Below are positions 12,965 through 25,038 of a stretch of 64,000 bases of DNA, one piece after another. A program made the position numbers and the translations under genes. Position 1 is the stretch's first letter. Every line of letters begins with the position of its first letter. Source of the DNA: Sequoia sempervirens (lineage: Eukaryota > Streptophyta > Pinopsida > Cupressales > Cupressaceae); the NCBI GenBank assembly GCA_007258455.2, contig VDFB02000001.1:17728162-17792161 (forward strand). The letters run 5' to 3'. The notes under the pieces were generated by a model. The model worked only from the letters and a program-made list of their open reading frames with translations, made no database searches and was not told the origin of the DNA.

Positions 12965-13900
12965 TGTGACATAGAAAATGGGACCCTCTTGACAAAAGAG
13001 ACAATTTCATGCCTAATTAGACCTACTTTTGAATACCTTTACACTATCAATTCCTCAAAACAACATTTATAGGCCCCTAATACCCATTATTTTTTATCTA
13101 GAGACCCATTTCACTTGAGAAATTACTTAAATCCCAACAAACAACATTCAACTCATCCATATCCTAAAAACCTACCTTTAAAAACCACTAGTGGGACCCA
13201 TCCACAACCTTGGGTGAATGTATCCCCTCTAGTGGAACCCATTCTCCAAGGGTGGCTAATGAGTCCCTTTTGAGGGAAAATTCAATTTTGAGTGAGAATT
13301 AAAATTAATTCAACTTAATTTTTCAGTGAATGTCAGCCTCTTAGGTCTAAATAATGGGAAAATTAGGTGTTGTTGCTTATAAATACTCATAGTAAGTCAT
13401 TTTACACATCTTTTAGTCATTTTAACAAGAGAAAACTCTAAGGTGAAATCTTCTACAAAAAGTCTCATTAGTAAAGTTGAAGTTTTAGGGTAGCAAACTA
13501 GGGTTTTTATAGGTCTTGAAGCTCAATTTTTTTATCAAGATTCAACATTGCAAAGGGTTGATGATGGATATCTATTGTGAATCATGGAGAAATCTTGGTT
13601 GAGGAGATGCAAATAACCATCAAATCACACCTAAAGACTTGTTTTCAAAGTGATTCCATCTTCCATTTCTTCTATATCTTCATATTAAGGTTTACATTTT
13701 ATTTGCATGCCATTTTCATGTCATTTTATCTCCATTTTCGATGTCCTGAAAGATTTCTAGGGTTGAGATCTTGCATCACTCAAATCAAATTTGCATTTCT
13801 TATTCTAGCACAATAGAATAGGTTTTTGATATACTTTAGATTTTCCTAGTCTTTAACACACTTTAAGTCTAGGGTTTTATACATATTTTCCTCTATTTAA
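12965..13900 (+). repeat. 5' LTR of element A (right edge provisional)
   Basis: The start is fixed by the match of 12965-13048 to 25815-25898 and by the TG terminus. The right edge cannot be located because the 3' LTR is truncated and no clear primer-binding site was found. The edge must lie downstream of the TATA box at 13378; 13900 is a guess. Confidence 0.6.
13378..13386 (+). promoter_or_regulatory. TATA box of element A LTR
   Basis: TTATAAATA lies about 415 bp into the LTR, a position suited to the U3/R boundary. No other candidate of this quality occurs in the LTR. Confidence 0.55.
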
Positions 13901-14964
13901 GGTTTAATTACCCAACTAGGGGTTTGACTAATGCAAACCCCCCATTAGAAAAACAATTTTAAGCTATTTTGCAAGATTTTTTTGAGATCCTGATTCGGGT
14001 TTCTGTCAGAAAGTGTTCTATAGGTCTGAAGGTACATATGAAAGATTTGAAATCATAGAAATTTGAAAGTGAATTGATTTTCCATGCATGCTGAATGAGT
14101 CCCTCCTAAGGTGAATTTTTGAGTTAGATGCAGATCTTGGTACATAGTTGGAAGAAAACACTTTTTGGGCAAAAAAAACCTAACCTAGGACTCATTCGCG
14201 CAAGGTAGCGAATGAATCCCAATCAACTCAAAAGTCAGAATTGCCAGATTTCAAGATTGATTTCCAGTCCTTTTCAGCTTTACAGGTGCACATGTTCTGA
14301 AAAATAACTTTCTACTTAGTAAATTTGCATTTTCATTCATCCTTTTAGGCTTTTTGCAAATCACATTGTGTTTTCAAACATTACATATTTCCTGGGTTTT
14401 GCATTCATAATTATTTAGTTACTTAGCTTAGTTGCATTTGAAATATCTCATTTAGCCTTAATTACATCATACACTTCCTAATTTGAGTGAACCACTTTGT
14501 TTTTTTGTGAGGTTTATCTCTCTCCTTTTAGGTGAAACATCCTAAGAGTGTAAGAGTAGCCTACAAGCCTCATGCCCAAAAATATATGGTTCATTTTGGT
14601 GAAGCTACATATTGAACATCATATCATTCTAATTTGCATTTATATTTGCATCCTAGGATTTAATTGCATTGTCTTAAAATTGCATTAGTGAAAGCATTGA
14701 TCATCTAGAGTTCATTATTGCATCTCATTACATTAAAAAATTAAAAAATTCTACATTTTCAATTATTATCTACATTGTACAAACTTGGAAAACATTCAAA
14801 AAAGTCAAAAAAATAAAAAATAAAAAACCTAAAAATACCTCCCTTGGGACTCATTCGCCACTTTGGACAAATCAGTCCCACTACAATTTTTGAATCAAGT
14901 TTCTAGAATTCATTTTATTGCTTTGCACATTTTTGTTTCATTAGCATAAGCATCATTTTCTTTC
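13901..14964 (+). other. Untranslated leader of element A
   Basis: No coding signal. It contains recurring 'atgagtccc' / 'actcattcgc' phrases (about 14095, 14190, 14845) also present in the LTR (near 13260), and an A-rich stretch at 14800-14830. A primer-binding site must lie here or just upstream but was not recognised. Confidence 0.45.
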
Positions 14965-15624
14965 ATGGAATTTATGGATAGTCTTAGATTTTTGCAAATT
15001 TCTTTTTTAGTATTTTTTCCTATTTCTTTTAGATTAGATTCATCGATACATAAAAACACAAAAATGAAAACATCAAAAAAACCTTTCGAACAAATGAATC
15101 ACGTTAGGAACAACATCTCATCCAGTCCCCTTAGTAGTGATGATGTTGAAAAGTTAGATGAAGTTCTTCAGGACTTCCTCTCACTCACTTCATCCTCTAA
15201 CACTTGTAATGAGAAACCTAAACCATTTAATGATAATGTATCCCTCAAACCTTTTGGTTGTGATGACTTTGACTTGTTAGATGAATCCCTTCAGGACTTC
15301 ATCTTGCATAAGTCATCCACTAAGGTTTGTTGTGAAAAATCCACAATAAGGAACATTAACACCTTTAATGATAAACAACTTAAACCAATTGACGATAACT
15401 TACTCCTCAAACCTTTTAGTTGTGATGACTTGGACTTGTTAGATGAGTCCCTTCAGGACTTCATCTCACTCAAATCATCCACTAAGCTTTGTTGTGAGAA
15501 ATATAAAACTAAGGATGTTAATGTGATTCAACCTCAACTTATTCTTTACCCGCCCTCGCATAAACTTCATTCTTCTAATAAACCCGAGTACACTCTTTAC
15601 CAACCTAAAACCAATGTGTTGTAG
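14965..15624 (+). pseudogene. Element A ORF1: acidic triple-repeat protein in the gag position
   Basis: The 219-codon reading frame shares its frame with the protease behind it. From about residue 57 it holds three copies of a ~50-60-residue repeat whose core is DDxDLLDESLQDFI followed by KSSTKxCCEK; the first copy is more diverged (LDEVLQDFL). The repeats are strongly acidic. No capsid-type gag domain and no CCHC zinc knuckle are seen here or before the protease, unlike element B. It may be a gag remnant, a replacement, or an extra upstream ORF of the kind reported for Tat elements. It ends in a stop, and the frame continues broken to 15888. Start codon uncertain; a second Met follows about 32 residues in. 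Confidence 0.55.
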
Positions 15625-16863
15625 TAATCAAGTAATGTTGCTATTGCTCGTAAATATAATACCTGAAGTAATCCACAACCAACACAACCAACCCCAACCT
15701 CTTTACCTTTACCTAATCCACCTAGTGCTCCTCACTTCTTCCCAAACACAAAGAAGTATGATCTTGTTGAACAATTAAATAATACTCCTGCAAAGATTTC
15801 CCTTTGGGATTTACTTTAGAGTTCACCAAATTACCACACTATTCTTCAAATAGCCTTACAAAAAATTGCAATTCCCCCTGGTACAAATTTGAATAATGTG
15901 GCAACTTTAATCCATAGAATGAATCAAATTAATCTAGACATTACTTTCTATCAACATGATCTCCCTCCTTTAGAGTTGTCAAAACAAAATGAAGCCTTTA
16001 TCATAATTTCTCAATTCAATCACATAGGTATCAAAAGAACCCTTATCGATAATGGTTCTACTCTTAATGTCTGTAGTGTGAATCTCCTTGATAGATTGCA
16101 TGTTGAAAAGTCACAAATAATACTTGATTTCGTATCCATTCAAGGATTTGACAATACAACAAAGAAAGCACTTGGTATAATCACTTTACCTATTATGGTT
16201 GGGGTGGGTACTTTGCAAACTCCTATTCATGTCATGCCTTATGATATTTCATATAATATTCTTTTAGGTAGACCATGGATTCATGAGATGAATGCAGTGA
16301 TTTTGACCCTTCATCGTATCATGAAATATGTCTATAAAAATCACATTTATCAGGTTGAAATTGATCCTGACCCTAAAAGTTGCTTGCACCTTGAAAAAGG
16401 AGCTACAAGTCCTCTGAAAACATTAATTCCAACATCCAATATAGACCCTCTTGAAATTGAACACAATGATGTGGAATCAGTATCTAAATTCTTTTGTGAT
16501 GATTGGGGATCCTTAGAATTCAAACCTTCATTTATGGGTCAATACATAATCACACAAAAGACAAATGAGAAACAAGAACAACCAACCATCATGTCAACTC
16601 AAAATTCTAAACAATCTTCTCAAACATCTATATCTCCTACTTTGGATGAAAATGAAACATACACAAATTTTTTTGATGAGATAGATTATCAATCCCCACC
16701 TAATCCATAAGAAATGGAAAGACTTCATGGAAAAGGATATGAACTTGTGAAACAACTAGGATATACTAGAAATGGGTGTGGAAAACATGAACAAGGTATT
16801 TGTGTTCCTATCAAACCTAATATGCAAGAGACCAAAACTAGATTGGATATTCTTTTTCCAAGA
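15625..16863 (+). pseudogene. Element A retropepsin and G-patch region
   Basis: The frame continues with the pre-protease phrase YDLVEQLNNTPAKISLWDLL, then the aspartic protease. The active-site segment at about 16042 reads LIDNGSTLNVC, with N where functional copies have T, S or G. The C-terminal half carries NILLGRPWIHEM near 16255. After a stop at 16708 the same frame gives a G-patch-like segment (GKGYELVKQLGY, then GKHEQGICVPI; 16726-16818) that ends at a TGA at 16861. In an intact element the protease would cleave the gag-pol polyprotein; this copy cannot make it. A frameshift separates it from RT. Confidence 0.8.
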
Positions 16864-17071
16864 TGACAAAAGCTACTTAACAGCCATCTTTGAACGTTGA
16901 CATTATTACATGTCAACCAAAACATAACCTCACCATCAAACATCCTGAATTGCTTGATATAAAATTACCACCATCATGGAAGTATGTTGATAGTGATGAA
17001 ACTCTAAGAAAATGTTAGAAGTTTATGATAGCGCATTGTCTCCTACTCCCATGAAATGAATTATTCATGCT

Positions 17072-18632
17072 ATGATCATTGCAAAGCAAAAAGAAAGTGA
17101 TATCACCGAAGAACACTATGAGTTTGAAGTTCCTAAATCTAATGCACTCCCTTTAGAAGATACAATTGATGTACCAATGGACATAGAGGATAAAGACAAA
17201 GTTTTTAAGATTGGGAAGTTCCTTGATGATGAAGAACAAGAGGACACTACAAATTTACTTCATGATTTTCCTAAAAAAAATTCTTGGAAATATTCTAATA
17301 TGCCAAGAATTGACCTGAAAATTGTGACACACAACATTGTTCTTGCTAAAAATGCTAAACCCATTTGTCAAAAGATAAGAAAAATACACCATAACATAGC
17401 ATTGCATGTTAAACCAAAGCTTGAAAAAATCCTTGATGCAGGCTTCATTCGACCTATTGATTATTCTCCTTGGATCACAAACATTATCACAAAACTGCTA
17501 AACTTGATAATTGTATTAGGATATGTATAGATTCGCGTGACTTGAATAAAGATTCTTTAAAAGATGACTTTCCACTTCCTAATATTGACATGATTTTGGA
17601 TTCAACTGTTGGACATGCTTTGTTGTCATTTATGGATGGATTTTATAGTTACAATCAAATCCTTATTAATACTCAAGATCAATACAAAGCTACCTTTACA
17701 ACTATTTGGGGAATATTTTGTTGGGTTGTGATGCCCTTTGGTTTAAAGAATGTCAATGCAACTTATCAATGAGCAATGACATTAATCTCTCATGATTACA
17801 TCCACAAAATTTTGGAAGATTATGTTGATGATATCCTTGCTAAATCTTTAAGAAGACAAGACAATGTAAATTTTCTTCGAAAAATCTTCAAATGAAAACA
17901 CAAATATAATATGTGATTAAATCCGAAAAATTGTCTTTGGTGTAGACTGTGGTAAAATTTTTGGGTTTGTCATATCTCACAGAGGCATTGAGGTGGATAT
18001 AAAGAAAATAGATTCCATTATTAACATGCCACCTCCTACGAGCATTTCTCAATTGTGAACATTACAAGGCCAAATTCAAGCTATTCTTCATTTTGTTGCA
18101 TCTTTAGCCAATCACAAATTACCTTTTACGTATCTTCTTAAAAAGGGTGTACCTTTTGATGGGGATGAGGATTGTAAACATGCTTTTGAGAATTTAAATA
18201 AATACCTTGCAAGCCCACCTATTTTATAGCCCACCATTCCAAACAAAACATTTATCATATACATAGCCACATCAGCCAATGCTCAAGATGCAGAATTGTT
18301 GGCTTAACAAGATGATCACGAAAAAGAACATCCTATTTATTACATTAGTAAAACCTTAATTGATTATGAAACTCAATATTCACCAATTGAAAAAAAATTC
18401 TTAGCTCTTGTATTCACTACTAGTAAATTATGACATTATTTACTAAATGCTAAAATACAAGTCATGAAAATTTTTGATCCTCTCAAACATCATTTCAATA
18501 AAATAGGCCTTTTTGGATGCTTAGCTAAGTGGGTGATGTTAACTGAGTTTTACCTTAAGTTTATTTCACAAAAAATCAATCAAAGGACAATCCTTAGCCA
18601 ATCACTTAGCTGATGCTCCTTCTCCTTGGTGA
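17072..18632 (+). pseudogene. Element A reverse transcriptase and RNase H
   Basis: Readable RT blocks are FIRPIDYSPWI (about 17440), DSRDLNKDSLKDDFPLPNID (about 17530), a FGLKNVNATYQ block (about 17740) and the catalytic YVDDILAKS at 17821-17847. The stop after ATYQ replaces an Arg that is present in element B, consistent with CGA to TGA. RNase H follows (FDGDEDCKHAFENL near 18155; HPIYYISKTL near 18330, with stops). The frame changes near 17500 and repeatedly after 17770. The coding homology ends abruptly at about 18632, where an insertion begins, so the copy is inactive. Confidence 0.85.
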
Positions 18633-18636
18633 TCAC

Positions 18637-19601
18637 ACAATACTGGTTTACAATTTGTGGCCAAACTGGACACTAAACTGATTTTTTCTAACTAAATCTT
18701 CACTTTTAGGCACTTATAACAGCTAAACCGTGAGGAATTTGAAGATGATGCAAACTAGTGATTTGTGAAATTTTTTCTATAGATTCTAGATATATATTTT
18801 TTTAAAAAAATTGAATCAGATTGCACTTCTTTTTCAATCTCCTTCGAAAACTATTTTTTTTGAGTAAACACCATTTTAAGGAATGACACTCACTGTATAA
18901 CACATAACTTTTTTTCATTGAAGGATAAAATTCTTTTTTTTTTGAATTTAGATTTGTAACTATGATACCTAGTGCTTCCAATTGGTTTCATAGTGTTTTA
19001 TTGAATATTTTTTCCTTAATCAAGTTTTGAAGTCAAACTAATTACAATTCAGACATAGGCAAACTATATAACACAATATTTTTTTGTATGTATCGAAATT
19101 CAATTTATTTATTTTTGTTGGATCAAGGACTTCAATATGTGGTACACTCATTTTTCAATTTTTTTTGATAATATTCTATTTTTCGTGCAAAATAGAGAGT
19201 TTGATTTTTGGTGAAAAACCTACATTCACAAGAAATAAAAAATAAATATAATAATAATAATAAATTTATTTAAAATTATACTTTTTGGGAAGCTTATAAT
19301 AAGGACTACATATTTACAAAAAATAAATTTTAAATGAATTCATTTGATCCCCCAAAAGGTAAATCAAAAGTGGTTTTTTATCAGCATTTTGATAGGTGTA
19401 ATGGAGACTCCAGTATAGGTATGGTTTAAAACTAGCGGGGTTCTTTCCAAGGGGGTTTTATCTAAGGTAGGTTGATCAAACCCTCTTCAATTGGAATGAT
19501 TTAAATTGAAATTTTTAAGGCTTAAATCATTATATTTTCTAAAAATATGTGATTTCAGAAAAAATTAGAATCTCCCAAAAATTATAAACTAGCTTTGTGG
19601 G
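18637..19601. mobile_element. 965-bp insertion splitting element A pol, TIR-like ends
   Basis: Coding homology stops at ...LADAPSPW and resumes at DHPSLALPNHYS. The gap is bounded by direct repeats GATCAC (18631-18636 and 19602-19607). Its ends are inverted: CACAATACTGGTTTACAA on the left against CACAAAGCTAGTTTATAA on the complement of the right end, with scattered similarity further in (ATTTTTTCT). There is no ORF. A small non-autonomous DNA transposon is the best reading; because GATC is palindromic the exact border between repeat and terminus is uncertain by a few bases. Confidence 0.6.
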
Positions 19602-19607
19602 ATCACC

Positions 19608-20100
19608 CATCTCTCGCTTTACCTAATCACTACTCCTTTCTTGATGATAGCATCTTGACCGCTGATATTAAAAAATAGGAATTGTATTTCAATGGATCTA
19701 AGTGTAGAATAGCTTTCAGTGTTGGAATGGTATTAATTATGTCTTCCTTTGTCCTATTGATTAAATTTCCTATGCACAAGCAATGCAGCTAAGTATGAGG
19801 CATTAATCACGGGTTTGTGAGCTTATTTAACAATGGATGCTAAACATATCAAGATATTTGGTAATTCATAGTTATTTATCAAACAAATCAATCGTACATA
19901 TCAAACTAAACATGACAAGTTATTGAAATACAAGGATCTTACAATGAAATTGTTAGAGAAGTTTGAATCATTGACCATTGATAATATCTAGCGAAAAGGA
20001 AATAGACATGTGGATGCAATGATGAGCGTAACATCTCTTATCTCCCCACATGATCCTTCAGCATACTTCACCTTTGTTATTCATCCAATCATGAAACCTT
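19608..20100 (+). pseudogene. Element A second (Tat-type) RNase H
   Basis: After the insertion the reading picks up at DHPSLALPNHYS and runs into ELYFNGSKC, the first catalytic block, with N in place of the expected D. AKYEALITG supplies the conserved Glu. The third block reads GNS for GDS, again D to N. HVDAM near 20010 retains the last Asp. A duplicated RNase H placed between RT-RNase H and integrase is the hallmark of Tat-lineage elements. Two of four catalytic acids are lost and stops interrupt the frame. Confidence 0.75.
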
Positions 20101-21427
20101 CAATTGATACTCGATTAGAAGGAATTTTAACAACAATTCAAGATGACTTGTGTGAATGGTATGATACAATTTACCATTATTTAAAAGATGTTACGATTCC
20201 TGAGCTAACAATGAAAAACACTCGAAAGGGTTTTTGCAAACCAGTAGCTAAATATGGGATCCTCGTAGATGTGTTGTATATGAGATCCTTTAATGGTCTC
20301 ATACTAAGGTGTCTTAAGGATTCTAAAATCCCTATAGCCCTTGAGTAGGCTCATGTTGGTGTTTGTGGAGGTCATTTTGGAGGATGGTTGTTAGTGCAAA
20401 AACTCATATGTATGGGATATTATTGGAGACATATGGAGAAAGACTACTTTGCTTGCGTTAAATGATGTCACAAATGTCAAGAACATACTAATTTGATCCA
20501 TGCTCTCACTTTTGAGCTCCATGCCCAAGTTCCCATTTGGCCTTTTTTTGTATGCGGATTGGATCTTATTGGAAAAATTTCACCTCCCTGTTCTGCTAGA
20601 TATACATTTATCATCACCGCAATAGATTATTTCACAAAATGGGTAGAAGCTATTCCTCTTCGATCTACAAATGCTGAAGTAATTTTTAATTTCATATTGG
20701 AACACATAATCGCTCACTTTGGACTTCCTTCTACAATCGTTATAGACAATGGAACCCCATTTAAAAATAACAAAGTGAAGATTTTTTTTGAAATTTTCAA
20801 CATTCAACATCAATTTTCAACACCGTATTATCTGCAATCTAATGGACAAGCTAAAAGTACTAGTAAAATTCTAGAAAAAATTCTAAAGAAAACTATTAAC
20901 AAACATCATAAGGATTGGCATACACAATTACATTATGTGCTTTGGGCTTATAGAACAAGTGTTATATTATCAACAAAAACTACACCTTATAACCTCGTTT
21001 ATGGAACTGATGTGATCATGCCCGTGGAGTTAGAAATTCCTACATTGTGAATTGATCTCCAAGACCTTATTGAAGATGACACTTATAAAGAACAATGACT
21101 ACACCAACTTGAGATGCTTGACCAAAAGATCATTAATACTCTTGAGCATCTCCAAGCTTACATCAAATAATTACAATGAAAACATAACACACATGTCATT
21201 CCTAGAATGTTTAGTAAAGGTGATTTTTTTATTTATGTGAATCAACGTAATACCAATGTTGACAATGAAGATAAATATAAATTCAGCCCTAATTGGTTAG
21301 GACCTTACATAGTTGATACCAGTTACGGGTCTGGTGCTTATGTCTTAACATAGCTTGATAGAAAACCACTTAAAGAGCTTATTAATCTTGGGCATTTGCA
21401 TCGGTATTACCTAGAATTTCTTTGAAT
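20101..21427 (+). pseudogene. Element A integrase
   Basis: The N-terminal zinc-binding HHCC module is visible: HVGVCGGHFGG (about 20353-20385) and CHKCQ (about 20467). The catalytic core is open from 20493 to 21050, with the first Asp in GLDLIGK and the second in VIDNGTPFKNN. The third acid is replaced: the block reads SNGQAKSTSK, with K where E is expected. NLVYGTDVIMPVELEIP and, after a frameshift, PNWLGPYIVDTSYGSGAYVL and LHRYYLEF mark the C-terminal domain. It would have inserted the cDNA at 5-bp staggered sites. Confidence 0.85.
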
Positions 21428-21890
21428 AGTATGATTGTTAAAGCAGTGTTGTATAAAGTTATTTGATGTCATTCTAAATAAATTTCACATTTCTTCGTTC
21501 TTGACAACTAATCTTGTGTTTTTCTTGAACACGAAGGTAACTATTTAAGTTCATCTTATAGTTACTTTAGGAGTTCATGTTGTTCACCCTTGTTTTATGT
21601 TAAGTTAGATCCTTATATGAGTTATACGTGTATTTAGTTTAACATATTCTCCTCCAATCATCAATGTTGTATCTAAAGTGAAACTAAAATAAGTTTTACA
21701 TTACATAACATTAATCATGTTAAGTAATGTAGCCATTAATTAAATAATTTTACCATGAAGTCATTTAATTAATCACATTACATTTAACATTCAAACGTAA
21801 AGTGACACATCATAATAACACCAAATGCGCATGTCTATATATATCAAAGTTTTATATACATATCAATATCATAAACAAAGTCACAAAAGG
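21428..21890 (+). other. Spacer between element A pol and the antisense gene
   Basis: AT-rich, non-coding. It includes short self-similar pieces around 'ttacattacataacattaatcatg' words and ATATAT runs near 21840. No regulatory signal was recognised. Confidence 0.4.
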
Positions 21891-22983
21891 TATGTGAGAG
21901 CTAGAACCCTCAGGCTCTAGTGCTTGTGCTTTGGTCCTTGGACATTATGAGATGGTCGTGTGTGATTGTGACTATGAACTACTGACTCTAAGTTCATAAT
22001 CCAGACCTTGTACTCAACCAACAACCACAAGATGCTCCTCTACCATATGAACTCTTTGCTCATACCTGCACTAGCTCTATGTACAATACCTCCATTGAGG
22101 TTTGCGATCACTATCCTGCACTCTTAGCTCAATGGAGTCATCTCCTCACACTCTTGTATGCTACCTATAGCCTCACTAAAGGTCTGAGTGACTTTGGCTC
22201 CTCCTCCATGATCGGTGGGGGCATGTAGTTAGGATCCATCTCCTCCTCATCGAAGGATGTAAGCACTATCTCTGCGGCAACCTGATAGTAGAACTCCTGC
22301 TAGTATCTCGTCACTTCTACAAGGTAGAAACATCACATAATTAGTAAACATCATCATGATATATATACATATAAACAAAGCATAAATACTGAAGTACACT
22401 CATAAAATAAAAAACATCACGTATGTCTCTAGATGAATGAGGAATATCAACCTCATCCTCTCTTGGGGTCATGGAGGACATGCTAGCCTCTCTATGACTC
22501 TAGGTGTCGATCTCTATTGTAGCTACTGCACGTGATCTGGTACTATAAGTGTGTGAGGACTCTCCATGCTCGTACTTATCCTTAATAGCTACCTCATCAC
22601 CCTCACTCAAGGGTGACTCCTCCTCGTAATACTCATCCTCATAATCCTCCTCCTCATCATTGTCTCCTCCATCTTGTTCCTCATAGTTAGGATCAACCTA
22701 TGAATGGTACTCATAACTAATAACATTAGTAAATATGTTTGCTAGCCTGTATCATACATCCTCTACTCTCTCCTCTAGCTCATCTCCCTCATCTAGTGTT
22801 GGTCCTGCATCACCTATAGGGACATCCATGGGGAACACAAGAGCTGGTCGTATCACTGACCACCACCCCTCGTGCTCATCTGTGCTACCAACATCATCAA
22901 CATTGAAGACTCGTGGTTGGTCATGATCTGAATCATCAGAATCACTCTCATGAACATGATCTATAGTAAGCTAAATAGTATCA

Positions 22984-23740
22984 AGGTATGTGTAGGATCA
23001 TCATGGAAAAAATAGGCCCTTAAGTGGCAAAAATTCAAAAAATCAAAGTTAGGAAACTTGACATAAAAATTTGAATAATTTATATATATTATTTCAAAAT
23101 TATGTAAGAATAGAATCTGTAGAAAATTGAATGCAATTTCCAAACTACTAGGCTCATTTAGAAAAGAAAAAAATCTATTTGGTAAAAATTTGAAATTTCA
23201 ATGCAGTAGTACTTAAATTTTAGGGAAAAAATAAGAAGTAGGTGTCTGTCTAACCACCCTAACCATAATAAAATGATAATATTTTTTATAATATTTTAGA
23301 TATAAGTAGCGGACTCATGTCCCAATGTGACACATATTTTTTGTAATTTTTTTCTAAGTAAATAATTAATTTTGAATTTTTTATTACAAAGTTTAAAAAA
23401 TATAAAAAATTGTATGTCTTACCACCTTAAGTTGGCCAAAACATCATGAAATTCATTTTTTCTTTTTTTAATCCTATAGTATATGAAGCATAGAATGTGA
23501 CACATGTTTCAAATTCAAAAAATGTGATACCATTTGAAAACTATAGATATTTTTCAATCAACCTATTGATCATGACTTTAGTCACAATTCAAATAGAAAA
23601 TTAATAATAATTATTTATTAAATTCAAAGTAAAGCATAATTTATATTGGTGGAAAGTTGAGAATCTCCTTTAAAAACACTTTTCGTTTCATCAATTTTGG
23701 GTAAAAAAAAGGTCATCAGCCACATACCCTACACATACCC
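22984..23740 (-). mobile_element. DNA transposon family with 4-bp target duplication, copy 2
   Basis: This is an inverted, diverged copy of 3671-4460. Internal blocks match in reverse complement, for example GCCACTTAAGGGCC and the CCAACTTAAGGTGG-type segment. The ends are AGGTATGTGTAGGATCATCA on the left and, on the complement of the right end, GGGTATGTGTAGGGTATG. The duplication is ATCA (22980-22983 and 23741-23744). It interrupts the antisense PMD gene and so arrived after element A. Confidence 0.7.
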
Positions 23741-24920
23741 ATCATATTGCCAATTTTTGGCCCATCACCTGGTGTTCGGGCACTCTGCACTGATCGCCTG
23801 ATGAAGGGGCACACCCTTGGTGGTTTCTGCACCTACCCAAACTATCCCATGACTCACCCATAATAGAAAGGTCTTAGAACATAGTCATGCCTCCTAGCTA
23901 AAAACCTATCCACCTGCATCCTTTGTAGCTATCCTATGGGATATGGCCACTATAGAGTGAGCAGATAAGGTCTCCACATGATCTTGTCTCCCTCCAGCTA
24001 GTCAAACCTCACACTCCAAAAGCATAAATCTTTTTACTGCCACAGGCGTCGTAGAGGATAGTTGAATGCTCATGGATATCCTATAGCTATAGCACAAGGG
24101 AATTTGACAAGCCTGGTACATGTGATATGCTCAAGGAACCACACCTGCAGAAGTATGCAATGCAGTATATTGTCGATCTCTCAAAACAAAAATCTACCAA
24201 GATCATAATATAAGTATGCTAGAATGTAGTGGCCCCAAGCACAGACTGTCTTGTGCTCGTACATCCCTCAAATAAAATGTTCCAATCCTCCATCTAAGTG
24301 TGTTGCTCATCCATTAGGATTGATAACAAGCATGATTGTGTCCATCATAATCCATCTAACAACAAGAGCTCATGAATATAGAATCATGGGAAGCTCGATT
24401 TGTGCTGCAACATGCTCATCATGACTAGGTCCACCCAGGCAATACTGCATATCCACCTTCTTCTCATGGAATGACTGATCCCCCAAAAAATATACCGACT
24501 CTCCCTGAATAGGAACTCAAAGGATACGATGTACATCCTTGAGAGTGATGGTCATCTCCTCGGTAGGAAGATGAAAGGTATAGGTATCAGCGTCCCAATG
24601 CTTGCATAGGGCCATAAGCATGGTGTCATGGTATCTCATCGGTGACATCAAATATTCCAAATAGATGCCTATTGTCTGTAAATCCTGTCTCTGCTACTAA
24701 TAATGCTAGAGCATAATCTCTAAGAAAAGTAAGTTGCCTTCCCCCTAGCCGCTATTGCAACTGGGCAGGGATCTATCAAAATCATCAAAAAATGCTCTAA
24801 AATCCATCTAATATCTTCAATTTTTACATATTTCATCATGGAAATGTTCTAAAGTAGATTTAGTATGCTTTTCTAATAGCCCTAGACACTTTAGAACTCT
24901 TTTAGGACATTTTTCAAAGA

Positions 24921-25038
24921 AACGAGACAATTTTTGAAGAAATGGGACACTTTGTGAAGAAATGGGACACTTTGTGAACAAAAGGGACACTTTGGAAACA
25001 AATAGGACACTGTGAAAAAAGAGGAAACTTTGTGAACT
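24921..25038 (-). repeat. 20-bp minisatellite, about six copies
   Basis: The unit is AAATGGGACACTTTGTGAAG on the plus strand, decaying to either side. It lies inside the putative intron of the antisense PMD gene. Confidence 0.85.

Noticed and set aside
24921..25038. CRISPR-like array of 20-bp units
   Set aside because: The units are contiguous without spacers, and the context is a plant retroelement.
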